A stretch of DNA of 64,000 nt from Vreelandella halophila. GTDB taxonomy: Bacteria > Pseudomonadota > Gammaproteobacteria > Pseudomonadales > Oleiphilaceae. A model generated the notes under the pieces. It was not told the origin of the DNA. It saw only the letters and a program-made list of their open reading frames with translations, and did not search any database. This document shows, in pieces, positions 1 through 7,667 of this stretch (position 1 is its first letter; every line of letters starts with the position of its first letter). The position numbers were made by a program, and so were the translations under genes. Where the stretch lies: the NCBI RefSeq assembly GCF_019903425.1, contig NZ_JACHUZ010000013.1, forward strand, positions 2,548,361 through 2,612,360, written 5' to 3'.

Positions 1-2
1 GG

Positions 3-326
3 CTGGTGAGGACCATCCAGCAGGAGCTGGAACAGGGTCAGACGCTGGAGTTGCCGGAACCCGAGGATGACGACACCGCCGAGGAGGCGCTTGAGAACTG
101 GTGTGCGGGCTTCACCGATACCTTCCTGCTGGATGAGGATCAGTGGGTTGGTGAGGAGGACGAGGAAACCGTAGGGCAGCTGATGACGCCCATACTGACC
201 CTCTCAAACCTGTTTGACGATGAAGCCTTCCAACAGGCGCGCAAGGACCCCAAGCGCCTGGCGGACTATGCCGACGCCATCCCCGAACTCCTTACGGACC
301 TCTACCTGCACTATCATTCGCCCTGA
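3..326 (+). CDS. UPF0149/YecA-YgfB family protein, 3' part
   Basis: The reading frame is open at the left edge, so the true start lies outside the window; the GTG at 6 is only the first possible start inside it. About 106 residues are visible. The segment around ENWCAGF with the following acidic stretch (LDEDQW) resembles the YecA/YgfB (UPF0149) family, whose members are usually about 180-200 residues, so roughly half the protein is missing here. The composition is very acidic. Its role in the cell is unknown. The gene converges on the PHP-domain gene, and their 3' ends overlap by 13 bases. The family call rests on pattern recognition only. Confidence 0.6.
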   Translation: MVRTIQQELEQGQTLELPEPEDDDTAEEALENWCAGFTDTFLLDEDQWVGEEDEETVGQLMTPILTLSNLFDDEAFQQARKDPKRLADYADAIPELLTDLYLHYHSP

Positions 327-1192
327 AGGCGGGCCCGCGTCTCCCTCCGGAAGTGCCACCAGACCGGCTCAGGTCCGACAGGCAGTTCCGGAAGGCGGCC
401 CAGCTCGGACCAAGGCCGTTCCGGCCAATGGAAATCACTGCCCCCGGAGGCCCAGAGCCCGCCATCCAGGCACAGGCGCGTAAGATAACCGCTATCCTGG
501 GGTGAATGCCCGGCACTGAGAACCTCCAGCGCCTGACCGCCGGCATCCTGGAATGTCTGCACCAGCTTCCTCAGCTTGTTGTTGGTCAGCCCGTAACGGC
601 GCGGGTGCGCCAGCACCGGAATGCCTCCGGCCTCACGGATCCAGCCAACAACCTCGGCCAGTTCCGGCCAGCAGGCTGCCACATCTCCCACCTTGCCGGT
701 TCCCAGATAGCGCTGGAACGCCTGACGTGCCCCGGGAACCACGCCTGCATCCACCAGTGCCTGGGCAAAATGGGGCCGCCCCGGAACGCCAGCCGCCAGA
801 GCGCGCGCCTCCTCCAGTACCGAGGGCAGCCCCTGTTTCCGCAGCCGCTCATCAATGGTGCCCGCACGCTCGTGCCGGACGCTCTCCTGCCCTTCCAGCG
901 CCTCTAGAAAGCCCATATCGTCCGGATCGAAGTCCAGGGCCACCACATGGATGGTCTGGCTACGCCAGAGGCAGGACAGCTCCACACCGCTGACCAGATG
1001 CATGCCTTCCGCCATGGCCGCCTCCCGGGCCTCGGCCACGCCGGCAATGGTGTCATGGTCGGTCAGCGCCAGAACGCCCACGCCCTTCTCCGCGGCGCGG
1101 GCCACCACTGAGGCCGGCGAAAGACCGCCATCGGAGGCGGTGCTGTGGCAGTGCAGATCCGCAAGCAGCGGCCTGGGTCCGTCAGTATGCAT
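314..1192 (-). CDS. rnm: PHP-domain phosphoesterase, RNase AM / nucleoside bisphosphate phosphatase type
   Basis: 292 residues, the usual length for the YciV/TrpH family. The N-terminal PHP metal motif is intact (DLHCHSTASDG, then LTDHDT), and later metal ligands appear as GVELSC, AHPRR and SGGSDFH. Known family members hydrolyse 3',5'-nucleoside bisphosphates and trim 5' ends of short RNAs with three metal ions. The ATG at 1192 has a CGGAG ribosome site about 5 bases upstream on the minus strand. It lies divergent from yciI, an arrangement that fits a housekeeping RNA-turnover gene. Assignment to the exact enzymatic subgroup is inferred from length and motifs. Confidence 0.85.
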   Translation of the reverse strand: MHTDGPRPLLADLHCHSTASDGGLSPASVVARAAEKGVGVLALTDHDTIAGVAEAREAAMAEGMHLVSGVELSCLWRSQTIHVVALDFDPDDMGFLEALEGQESVRHERAGTIDERLRKQGLPSVLEEARALAAGVPGRPHFAQALVDAGVVPGARQAFQRYLGTGKVGDVAACWPELAEVVGWIREAGGIPVLAHPRRYGLTNNKLRKLVQTFQDAGGQALEVLSAGHSPQDSGYLTRLCLDGGLWASGGSDFHWPERPWSELGRLPELPVGPEPVWWHFRRETRARLQGE

Positions 1193-1303
1193 AATGCTCC
1201 GGGAAATGCTGTTCCATGCCGGGATTGGCGCGAAGGCGGGGGCAGCTTATCATAGGCGGCTGTTACGACTCATACGCCCCCGTTTTCCAGGCAGGAGATC
1301 CGT

Positions 1304-1603
1304 ATGTACTACGCCATCATCGCCAACGATGTTGCAGACAGCCTTGAGCGCCGCAAACAGGCCCGGGCTGCGCACCTTGAGCGCCTTGAGGCCCTGAAGA
1401 GCGAAGGGCGCCTGCTCATGGCTGGGCCCTTCCCCGCCGAGGATACCACCGAGCCGGGCGAGGCCGGGTTTACCGGCAGCCTGGTGATAGCGGAATTTGA
1501 ATCCCAGGCAGCAGCACAAGCGTGGGCAGAGGCGGATCCCTACGTGGAAGCAGGTGTTTACGAAAAAGTTACAGTCAGGCCATTCAAGCCAGTGCTGCCC
1601 TGA
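1304..1603 (+). CDS. yciI: YciI family protein
   Basis: 99 residues, the standard length for YciI. It begins [10 protein letters not shown] and contains the family pattern of a conserved His (AAHLERLE) and the AGPFP loop, followed by a ferredoxin-like C-terminal half ([18 protein letters not shown]). The family is related to muconolactone-isomerase-like folds. A His-Asp pair is thought to be its active site, but its cellular reaction is unknown. The start has a strong AGGAGAT site about 5 bases upstream. The SH3 protein gene follows 65 bases downstream in the same direction, so the two may be cotranscribed. Confidence 0.85.
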   Translation: MYYAIIANDVADSLERRKQARAAHLERLEALKSEGRLLMAGPFPAEDTTEPGEAGFTGSLVIAEFESQAAAQAWAEADPYVEAGVYEKVTVRPFKPVLP

Positions 1604-1668
1604 GCCTCACTGGGCAAGGCGAATGCGCTGTGGCAGAATCCGGACTCCGTTTAACAGGGAATGACATC

Positions 1669-2358
1669 ATGACCCCACAGAAAGGCATGAACAGAGCATT
1701 ACGCTGCATGGTGCCGCTGCTGCTTGTGCTGGCCTCCGTGGCACAGGCCGAAACCCGATATGTGGACGATGTGATCTACGTCCCGGTTCGCTCGGGCCCG
1801 AGCAACGAGTACCGGATCATTGAGTCCGCCCTGCGCAGCGGCACCCCCGTGGAGGTGCTCGAAGAAGACGCGGAGAACGACTATTCGCGTGTACGCTTTG
1901 GTGATGACGAAGAAGGTTACATCGCAACCCGCTTCCTGAGTTCCGAGCGTATTGCGGAAGACCGGCTCCAGGACGTCCAGCAGCAGCTGGCCAGCACTGA
2001 AGAGGAGCTCTCTGGAGCGCGCTCACAGCTGGAGGAGACCCGCTCCGAGCTTGAGCAGGTACAGCAGGAGAAGCAGTCCCTGGAATCGGAGCTCAACGAA
2101 ACCAGTGACGAACTTGAGCGCATCCGTACCATCTCCGAGGACGCGATCAATCTCGAGAAGCGCAACCGCGAGTTGCGTGAGGAACGCCAGGAGTTGCGCA
2201 AGGAGGTTGAGCTGCTGACCAACGAAAACCAGCGCCTCGAAGACAGCCGTGAATCCAGCTACCTGCTGACCGGGGGCGGCCTGGTGATCGCGGGCATTTT
2301 CATAGCGGTTATCTTCCCGCTGCTCAAACCCAGCCGCAAGAGCGAAAACTGGGCCTGA
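1669..2358 (+). CDS. SH3-domain, coiled-coil envelope protein (TIGR04211/YgiM type)
   Basis: 229 residues from the ATG at 1669, chosen because it begins a good signal peptide (hydrophobic run VPLLLVLASVAQA) and has AACAGGGA upstream; the frame is open further upstream. Order: signal peptide about 1-29, bacterial SH3 domain about 30-95 (VPVRSGPSNEYRI, GYIATRFL), a long Glu/Gln/Arg coiled coil about 100-195, one C-terminal membrane segment (LLTGGGLVIAGIFIAVIFPLL), then a short basic tail. This matches the YgiM-like family with periplasmic SH3 and coiled coil held by a C-terminal anchor. The family role is not settled; a link to cell-wall binding is usual for bacterial SH3 domains. Confidence 0.8.
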   Translation: MTPQKGMNRALRCMVPLLLVLASVAQAETRYVDDVIYVPVRSGPSNEYRIIESALRSGTPVEVLEEDAENDYSRVRFGDDEEGYIATRFLSSERIAEDRLQDVQQQLASTEEELSGARSQLEETRSELEQVQQEKQSLESELNETSDELERIRTISEDAINLEKRNRELREERQELRKEVELLTNENQRLEDSRESSYLLTGGGLVIAGIFIAVIFPLLKPSRKSENWA

Positions 2359-2370
2359 CCATGGTCAGGC
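2353..2370. terminator. 18-base perfect palindrome between convergent genes
   Basis: GCCTGACCATGGTCAGGC is perfectly self-complementary. It overlaps the stop codon of the SH3 gene and sits one base short of the PilZ stop. It could act as a two-way transcription barrier between convergent genes. There is no T-run, so factor-independent termination is doubtful. Confidence 0.35.
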
Positions 2371-2667
2371 TCAGCGCTTGACCTCATCGATCCGCAGACC
2401 GACACGCCAGCGGCCACCGTCTATCGGTTCACTTCTGAGTACGGTGGAAACGGTCTCGAAAGGCGGAAAATCCGGGTTGTGGGAGGGCAACGACGTATGC
2501 AGCCGCTGCCCTTCCGCCATCTCCCGATCCATCTCAACCGCCATCCCAGTGGCGCTCAGGTCCACGCACCGCCCCTGTATCCTCTGGTCACTGCCATCCT
2601 CGAAAAGCTCAACCACCGTATCCACGTGCATACGGATAAAGTCGCGCTTCTCTGACGTATCCCGCAT
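2371..2667 (-). CDS. PilZ-domain protein
   Basis: 98 residues from the ATG at 2667, which has GGAG five bases upstream; in-frame ATGs at 2682 and 2700 would add 5 or 11 residues. The c-di-GMP signature is intact: RDFIR supplies the RxxxR motif near the N terminus and DLSATG supplies the (D/N)xSxxG motif about 30 residues later. It is a single-domain PilZ protein of usual size, presumably a cytoplasmic c-di-GMP receptor that acts by docking on a partner. No flagellar, pilus or cyclase gene is next to it, so the output is unknown. Confidence 0.85.
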   Translation of the reverse strand: MRDTSEKRDFIRMHVDTVVELFEDGSDQRIQGRCVDLSATGMAVEMDREMAEGQRLHTSLPSHNPDFPPFETVSTVLRSEPIDGGRWRVGLRIDEVKR

Positions 2668-2780
2668 TGAGTCTCCGGTCATGAGATGATCCCGTCCCAC
2701 GGTTGTTATTGTTACTGGTCGACTACGTTATACCGGGAGGGGCTACGGGCGTCAAAGAATGAGATGGCATAAGGCGGAAC

Positions 2781-2807
2781 GGGAGCCGGATGTGTGCGCC
2801 GGCTCCC
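2781..2807 (-). terminator. GC-rich hairpin downstream of rraA
   Basis: A perfect 9-base-pair stem (GGGAGCCGG / CCGGCTCCC) with a 9-base loop lies 13 bases beyond the rraA stop on the minus strand. The T-run after it is weak (GTTCCGCCTTAT), so it may be a poor intrinsic terminator or an RNA-stabilising hairpin. Confidence 0.5.
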
Positions 2808-2819
2808 GGAAACAGCCGG

Positions 2820-3317
2820 TTACACGGAGACTTCCGGCAGCGGTTCAGCGGATACGATGATGCCGTTGTTATCGGCATAGACATAATGACCGGGTTCGAA
2901 GGTGACTCCGCCAAAGCTGACGGCCACGTTCAGATCTCCCAGCCCCCGCTTCTCACTCTTACGCGGATGGGTAGCCAGGGCCTGAACGCCAATGTCCGTT
3001 TCGCCGATCACGTCCACATCCCGGATACAGCCGTAGACAATCACGCCCTGCCAGCCATTCTTCGAGGCCTTTTCCGCCAGCATGTCACCCAGCAGGGCAA
3101 TACGCAGCGAGCCGCCGCCGTCGACGACGAGCACCTTGCCATGCCCTTCCTTGCCGACCTGCTCCTTGACCACGGAGTTGTCCTCAAAGCATTTCACGGT
3201 GACGATCTCGCCACCAAACGCACCGCGCCCGCCCAGGTTCACGAACATGGGCTCAACCACAGCTACTTCCGGGTGCTCATCCACAAGGTCCGGTGTGACG
3301 ATTGTCTCTTGCGACAC
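2820..3317 (-). CDS. rraA: Regulator of RNase E activity A
   Basis: 165 residues, close to the 161 of E. coli RraA. The typical core is present: [28 protein letters not shown] (the G-x20-R-D type pocket) and [13 protein letters not shown]. Known RraA proteins are trimeric and bind the scaffold region of RNase E, inhibiting mRNA and tRNA processing; the fold is shared with HMG/CHA aldolases, so some homologues are enzymes. The short C terminus and the ATHP-x-K motif favour the regulator. The alpha/beta hydrolase gene starts about 960 bases downstream on the other side of a 26-base gap and reads in the same direction; the two are not obviously one unit. Confidence 0.88.
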   Translation of the reverse strand: MSQETIVTPDLVDEHPEVAVVEPMFVNLGGRGAFGGEIVTVKCFEDNSVVKEQVGKEGHGKVLVVDGGGSLRIALLGDMLAEKASKNGWQGVIVYGCIRDVDVIGETDIGVQALATHPRKSEKRGLGDLNVAVSFGGVTFEPGHYVYADNNGIIVSAEPLPEVSV

Positions 3318-3343
3318 GATTTCCTCCTGATCCAGTTGCGATT

Positions 3344-4282
3344 TCAGTCGATACTGTCAGCCCGCAGGCCGCGGGTATGTTCTGTCAGCCAGGCGCGGAT
3401 ATCATCCTGGAGCGCCGTTCCCAGGGTGCTCTGGCCGGCGGCGCTCCTGCTGCCGCTCTCCTGGCCCAGGGTATGGCGGACCTGTCCGCCAAGATTGCCC
3501 GCAAAGTCGCGCACAGTGGCCTCCTCATCCTCGACACCGACCACGAGCCCCGGGCAGCGGATGACGCGCAGTCCTTCGTGGGTGGGATGCCCCTTGCCCC
3601 TGCGGTAACGTTTCTGGGTCCGGTACAGATCCCGGAACAGGGCGCTGGGCTCATCCTCCGGGCCCCAGCCGTGCAGACCACCCAGAAACCGCTGGCGCCG
3701 GCGCAGCCCCAGTTTCTCACCCATGGTCGCCTCGGATTCCGTCCAGTGGGAATCCGCCCGGCCGGGGTCCACAAAGACGGCGGCGGGCACCAGGCGCAGG
3801 AAGCGGTGGTTGTTGACCAGGGCGTAAGCCAGCATGCGGGCTCCAAGGCCCTGCCCAAGCCAGGCCGGGGGCACGCCGCTCTGCTCTTCCACGAACCGCT
3901 GTACAGGAGGCAGGTCCTCCTCCGCCAGCAGCGCAATGTGGCCCAGCGCCCAATCGCGGTTACGCGGGGACATGCCGTGGCCGCGCATCTCCGGCAGCCA
4001 CACATCAAACCCGTATCGGGCAAGCAGCCCTGCCAGTCCCTCGCCTCCGGGCGAGAGCCACTCGCGCTTATTCTGGAACTCCCGGTGAATGAGCACAACC
4101 GGAACGCGTCGACCCTGCCAGGCCGGATCCCGTACCCGGGTCACCGCGATACGGACGCTGGGATCCGGGCTCACACCGGGGTTCAGCAGGTACACGTCCT
4201 CATAGAGGTCAGCGGCCATTTCGGTAGCCGACAGGGTCACCGGAAACAATCGGCTGCTGCTCTGCATACCCGCTTTCCTCAA
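3344..4282 (-). CDS. Degenerate alpha/beta-hydrolase-fold protein
   Basis: 312 residues with the alpha/beta hydrolase layout: a first strand and oxyanion loop ([14 protein letters not shown]), [15 protein letters not shown], and a nucleophile elbow. The elbow reads GQGLG where active members have G-x-S-x-G, so the nucleophile is Gly. The usual C-terminal His context (SHFD-like) is also absent, being replaced by [10 protein letters not shown]. The acid region (LVVGVEDEE) is recognisable. No signal peptide is seen. It is therefore probably a non-catalytic family member, perhaps a binding or scaffold protein. Codon use matches its neighbours, which argues against a decaying pseudogene. It lies 26 bases upstream (minus strand) of rraA. 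Confidence 0.7.
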   Translation of the reverse strand: MRKAGMQSSSRLFPVTLSATEMAADLYEDVYLLNPGVSPDPSVRIAVTRVRDPAWQGRRVPVVLIHREFQNKREWLSPGGEGLAGLLARYGFDVWLPEMRGHGMSPRNRDWALGHIALLAEEDLPPVQRFVEEQSGVPPAWLGQGLGARMLAYALVNNHRFLRLVPAAVFVDPGRADSHWTESEATMGEKLGLRRRQRFLGGLHGWGPEDEPSALFRDLYRTQKRYRRGKGHPTHEGLRVIRCPGLVVGVEDEEATVRDFAGNLGGQVRHTLGQESGSRSAAGQSTLGTALQDDIRAWLTEHTRGLRADSID

Positions 4283-4307
4283 GCCTGCCTGGGGTTACAC
4301 CGGTCGA

Positions 4308-6686
4308 TCAGGAGTGCTGCCCTTCCGCCAGGAAGAACCAGGTGTCCAGCACCGAATCCGGATTAAGAGAGACACTGTCGATGCCCTGATCCATCAGCCA
4401 TTTGGCCAGATCCGGGTGATCCGAGGGCCCCTGGCCACAGATCCCAACGTACTTGTTGGCCCTGCGGCATGCGGCAATGGCGCTGGCCAGCAGCGACTTG
4501 ACCGACTCGTTGCGTTCATCAAACAGGTGGGCCACGATCCCGGAATCCCGGTCCAGCCCCAGCGTGAGCTGTGTCAGGTCGTTGGAACCGATGGAGAAGC
4601 CGTCAAAATGCTCCAGGAACTCATCCGCCTGGAGGGCATTGGCCGGCAGCTCACACATCATGATCACGCGCAGGTCCTCGCGACCGCGTTCCAGACCATT
4701 CTCCGCCAGCAGTTCCACGACCTGACGACCCTCGCCCGGCGTACGCACGAACGGCACCATGACCTCAACGTTGTTCAGACCCATCTCGTCCCGGACGCGG
4801 GTCAGTGCCCGGCATTCAAGCTCAAAGCAGTCCCGGAAGGAATCCGAGATATAACGGGATGCCCCCCGGAAGCCGAGCATCGGGTTCTCTTCGTCCGGCT
4901 CATACAGGGTGCCCCCGATCAGGTTGGCGTATTCATTGGACTTGAAGTCCGACAGCCGCACGATGACCGGCTTGGGATAGAAGGCGGCCGCCAGCGTGGA
5001 TATGCCCTCGACCAGCTTGTCCACGTAGAAGTCCACCGGTGAGCTGTAACCGGCGATGCGCTTCTCAACCGTCTGCTTGATGTCCCCCGGCAGCGAGTCG
5101 AAATTCAGCAGCGCCTTGGGATGAACGCCGATCATGCGGTTGATGATGAACTCCAGCCGGGCAAGACCCACGCCTTCGTTCGGCAGGGCCTGGAAGTCAA
5201 AGGCCCGATCCGGGTTGCCGACGTTCATCATGATGCGGAACGGCAGCTTGGGCATGGATTCCACGGAATTCTCGCGCAGCTCGAAATCGAGCCGGCCGTC
5301 ATACACCAGGCCGGTATCGCCCTCGGCGCAGGAGACCGTGAGCTCCTGGCCCTCCTGGACCAGCTCGGAGGCATTACCGCAGCCGACAACAGCGGGAATA
5401 CCCAGTTCCCGGGCAATGATGGCCGCATGGCAGGTGCGTCCGCCACGGTCCGTGATGATCGCGGCGGAGCGCTTCATGACCGGCTCCCAGTCGGGGTCGG
5501 TCATGTCCGTCACCAGCACATCCCCTTCCTGGACGCGGTCCATCTCGTTGATGCTGGTAACGATCCGGGCCGGGCCGGCACCGATGCGGTGGCCGATGCT
5601 CCGGCCCTCAACCAGCACGGTCCCCTTCTCCTTGAGCAGGTAGCGCTCCATGGTGTGCAGCCCCTTGCGGCTGCGGACGGTCTCAGGCCGTGCCTGAACA
5701 ATGAACAGCTTACCGGTGTCGCCGTCCTTGGCCCATTCGATGTCCATGGGCCGCCCGTAGTGTTTCTCGATGGTCAGCGCCTGGCGGGTCAGCTCGGTGA
5801 CATCCTCATCGGAGAGGCAGAACCGGTTGCGATCCTCCGCATCCACCTTGACCGTCTCAACCGAACGGCCCATTTCACCGTCACCGGCATAGACCATCTT
5901 GATGGCCTTGCTGCCCAGGTTGCGACGCAGAACGGCGGGGCGACCGGCCTCAAAGGTCGGCTTGTGCACGTAGAATTCATCCGGGTTGACCGCACCCTGT
6001 ACCACCGTCTCGCCCAGACCGTAGGAGGCAGTAATGAACACCACTTCCTGGAAACCGGATTCGGTGTCGAGAGTGAACATCACACCGCTGCTGCCGGTCT
6101 CGCTGCGCACCATGCGCTGGATGCCGGCAGAGAGCGCCACCTTGTTGTGATCAAAGCCGTGATGTACGCGGTAGGAAATCGCCCGGTCATTGAACAGGGA
6201 GGCGAAGACCTCCTTGATGGCGAGCTTGACGTTATCCAGCCCCACGATGTTCAGGAAGGTTTCCTGCTGCCCCGCAAAGGAGGCGTCCGGAAGATCTTCC
6301 GCCGTCGCGGAGGAACGAACCGCCACCGCCATGCGCTCGTTACCGTCCTGCATGGCGCCGAAGCGGTCCGCAATCGCCTGCTCCAGCGCCGGCGGGAAAG
6401 GCGTATCGATGATCCACTGGCGGATCTTCGCACCAACCCGTGCCAGTTCGTTGACGTCATTGATGTCCAGACTGTCCAGCGTCTCATCAATGCGCTGGCG
6501 CAGCCCGTCCTTCTCAAGAAACTCGCGGTAGGCCTGTGCTGTGGTGGCGAACCCACCGGGTACCGTCACACCGGCATTGGCGAGGTTACTGATCATCTCC
6601 CCGAGGGAGGCATTCTTGCCGCCCACGCGCTCGACATCGTCCATGCCGAGTTGCTCGAAACCGATGATGAAATCGTCCAAAGCCAA
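4308..6686 (-). CDS. ppsA: Phosphoenolpyruvate synthase (pyruvate, water dikinase)
   Basis: 792 residues, full length. Domains in order: N-terminal ATP-grasp ([30 protein letters not shown]), phosphohistidine swivelling domain ([17 protein letters not shown], with the phospho-His), and C-terminal PEP-binding barrel ([46 protein letters not shown]). It makes PEP and AMP from pyruvate and ATP for gluconeogenesis. The start is TTG at 6686, directly preceded by GAGGGAGAT; no better ATG matches the family N terminus. The regulator ppsR is divergent across 162 bases, the classic pairing. Confidence 0.97.
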   Translation of the reverse strand: MALDDFIIGFEQLGMDDVERVGGKNASLGEMISNLANAGVTVPGGFATTAQAYREFLEKDGLRQRIDETLDSLDINDVNELARVGAKIRQWIIDTPFPPALEQAIADRFGAMQDGNERMAVAVRSSATAEDLPDASFAGQQETFLNIVGLDNVKLAIKEVFASLFNDRAISYRVHHGFDHNKVALSAGIQRMVRSETGSSGVMFTLDTESGFQEVVFITASYGLGETVVQGAVNPDEFYVHKPTFEAGRPAVLRRNLGSKAIKMVYAGDGEMGRSVETVKVDAEDRNRFCLSDEDVTELTRQALTIEKHYGRPMDIEWAKDGDTGKLFIVQARPETVRSRKGLHTMERYLLKEKGTVLVEGRSIGHRIGAGPARIVTSINEMDRVQEGDVLVTDMTDPDWEPVMKRSAAIITDRGGRTCHAAIIARELGIPAVVGCGNASELVQEGQELTVSCAEGDTGLVYDGRLDFELRENSVESMPKLPFRIMMNVGNPDRAFDFQALPNEGVGLARLEFIINRMIGVHPKALLNFDSLPGDIKQTVEKRIAGYSSPVDFYVDKLVEGISTLAAAFYPKPVIVRLSDFKSNEYANLIGGTLYEPDEENPMLGFRGASRYISDSFRDCFELECRALTRVRDEMGLNNVEVMVPFVRTPGEGRQVVELLAENGLERGREDLRVIMMCELPANALQADEFLEHFDGFSIGSNDLTQLTLGLDRDSGIVAHLFDERNESVKSLLASAIAACRRANKYVGICGQGPSDHPDLAKWLMDQGIDSVSLNPDSVLDTWFFLAEGQHS

Positions 6687-6848
6687 TCTCCCTCGTTATT
6701 GCCTGTCACCCGGGGCGCCACGCGCCCTGCAGAGCCCGCGTATCATACTGTAACCGGCAGGGTTATCTCCACCATTGCGCGGAGCGGGTTCACAGACCGA
6801 CCGTATCGGCCTAGGATACCGGAAAATCAGGAGAGAGCCCCACGCCTC

Positions 6849-7667
6849 ATGAAACGCACCGCCTTCTTCATCTCCGACGGCACCGGCATTACCGCCGAAG
6901 CCCTTGGCAACAGCCTCCTGGCCCAGTTCGACAGCATCCAGTTCGAGAAGATCACCCTTCCCTACATCGATTCCGTGGGCAAAGCCCAGGAGGCGGTTGA
7001 GCAGATCAACAAGGCGGGGGAGCTCGACGGGGCGCGGCCGCTGACCTTTGATACCATTGTTGACAGCGAGATCCGGGGTGAACTCTCCAGAGCCGAAGCG
7101 TTCATGGTGGACATCTTCGGCACCTTCCTGTCGCCCCTGGAGAACGAGCTTCATTCGAGCTCCTCCTACACTGTGGGCAAATCCCACGCCATCTCCCGCG
7201 ACGGCGGCTACGAGGAACGGATCAAGGCGGTGAACTACGCGCTGGAGAACGATGATGGCGCCCGCACCCGCTACTATGACGACGCCGACGTCATCCTGAT
7301 CGGCCCGTCACGCAGCGGCAAGACACCCACATGCCTGTATCTCGCCCTCCAGTACGGCATCAAGGCGGCGAACTACCCGCTGACCGAGGAGGATATGGAG
7401 GAGCAGCGCATTCCCTCCGCCCTGCAACCCCACCGGCAGAAGCTTTTCGGACTCACCATTGACCCCAACCGGCTGTCGGCCATCCGCAACGAACGCCGCC
7501 CCAACTCCGGTTACGCGTCCCTGCGCCAGTGCATGATGGAAGTCAATGAAGCGGAAAGCATGTACCGGCGCGAGCGGATCCCGAGCCTGAACACCACGGA
7601 CTACTCGGTGGAAGAAATCTCCACCCGTCTCCTGGTCCAGACCGGGATCGAGCGCCGGGCACGCTGA
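6849..7667 (+). CDS. ppsR: PEP synthase regulatory kinase/pyrophosphorylase
   Basis: 272 residues from the ATG at 6849; the frame is open for a long way upstream but that part is antisense to ppsA. It begins [20 protein letters not shown], the typical DUF299 start, and carries the nucleotide-binding loop [10 protein letters not shown]. Members of this family inactivate PEP synthase by ADP-dependent phosphorylation of a Thr beside the catalytic His and reactivate it by Pi-dependent removal. Its position divergent from ppsA supports this role. Its stop codon directly abuts the stop of the convergent M16 peptidase. Confidence 0.95.
   Translation: MKRTAFFISDGTGITAEALGNSLLAQFDSIQFEKITLPYIDSVGKAQEAVEQINKAGELDGARPLTFDTIVDSEIRGELSRAEAFMVDIFGTFLSPLENELHSSSSYTVGKSHAISRDGGYEERIKAVNYALENDDGARTRYYDDADVILIGPSRSGKTPTCLYLALQYGIKAANYPLTEEDMEEQRIPSALQPHRQKLFGLTIDPNRLSAIRNERRPNSGYASLRQCMMEVNEAESMYRRERIPSLNTTDYSVEEISTRLLVQTGIERRAR

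Noticed and set aside
5121-6848. Long open frame on the plus strand ahead of ppsR
   Set aside because: It is antisense to ppsA, and only the part from 6849 matches the PpsR family.
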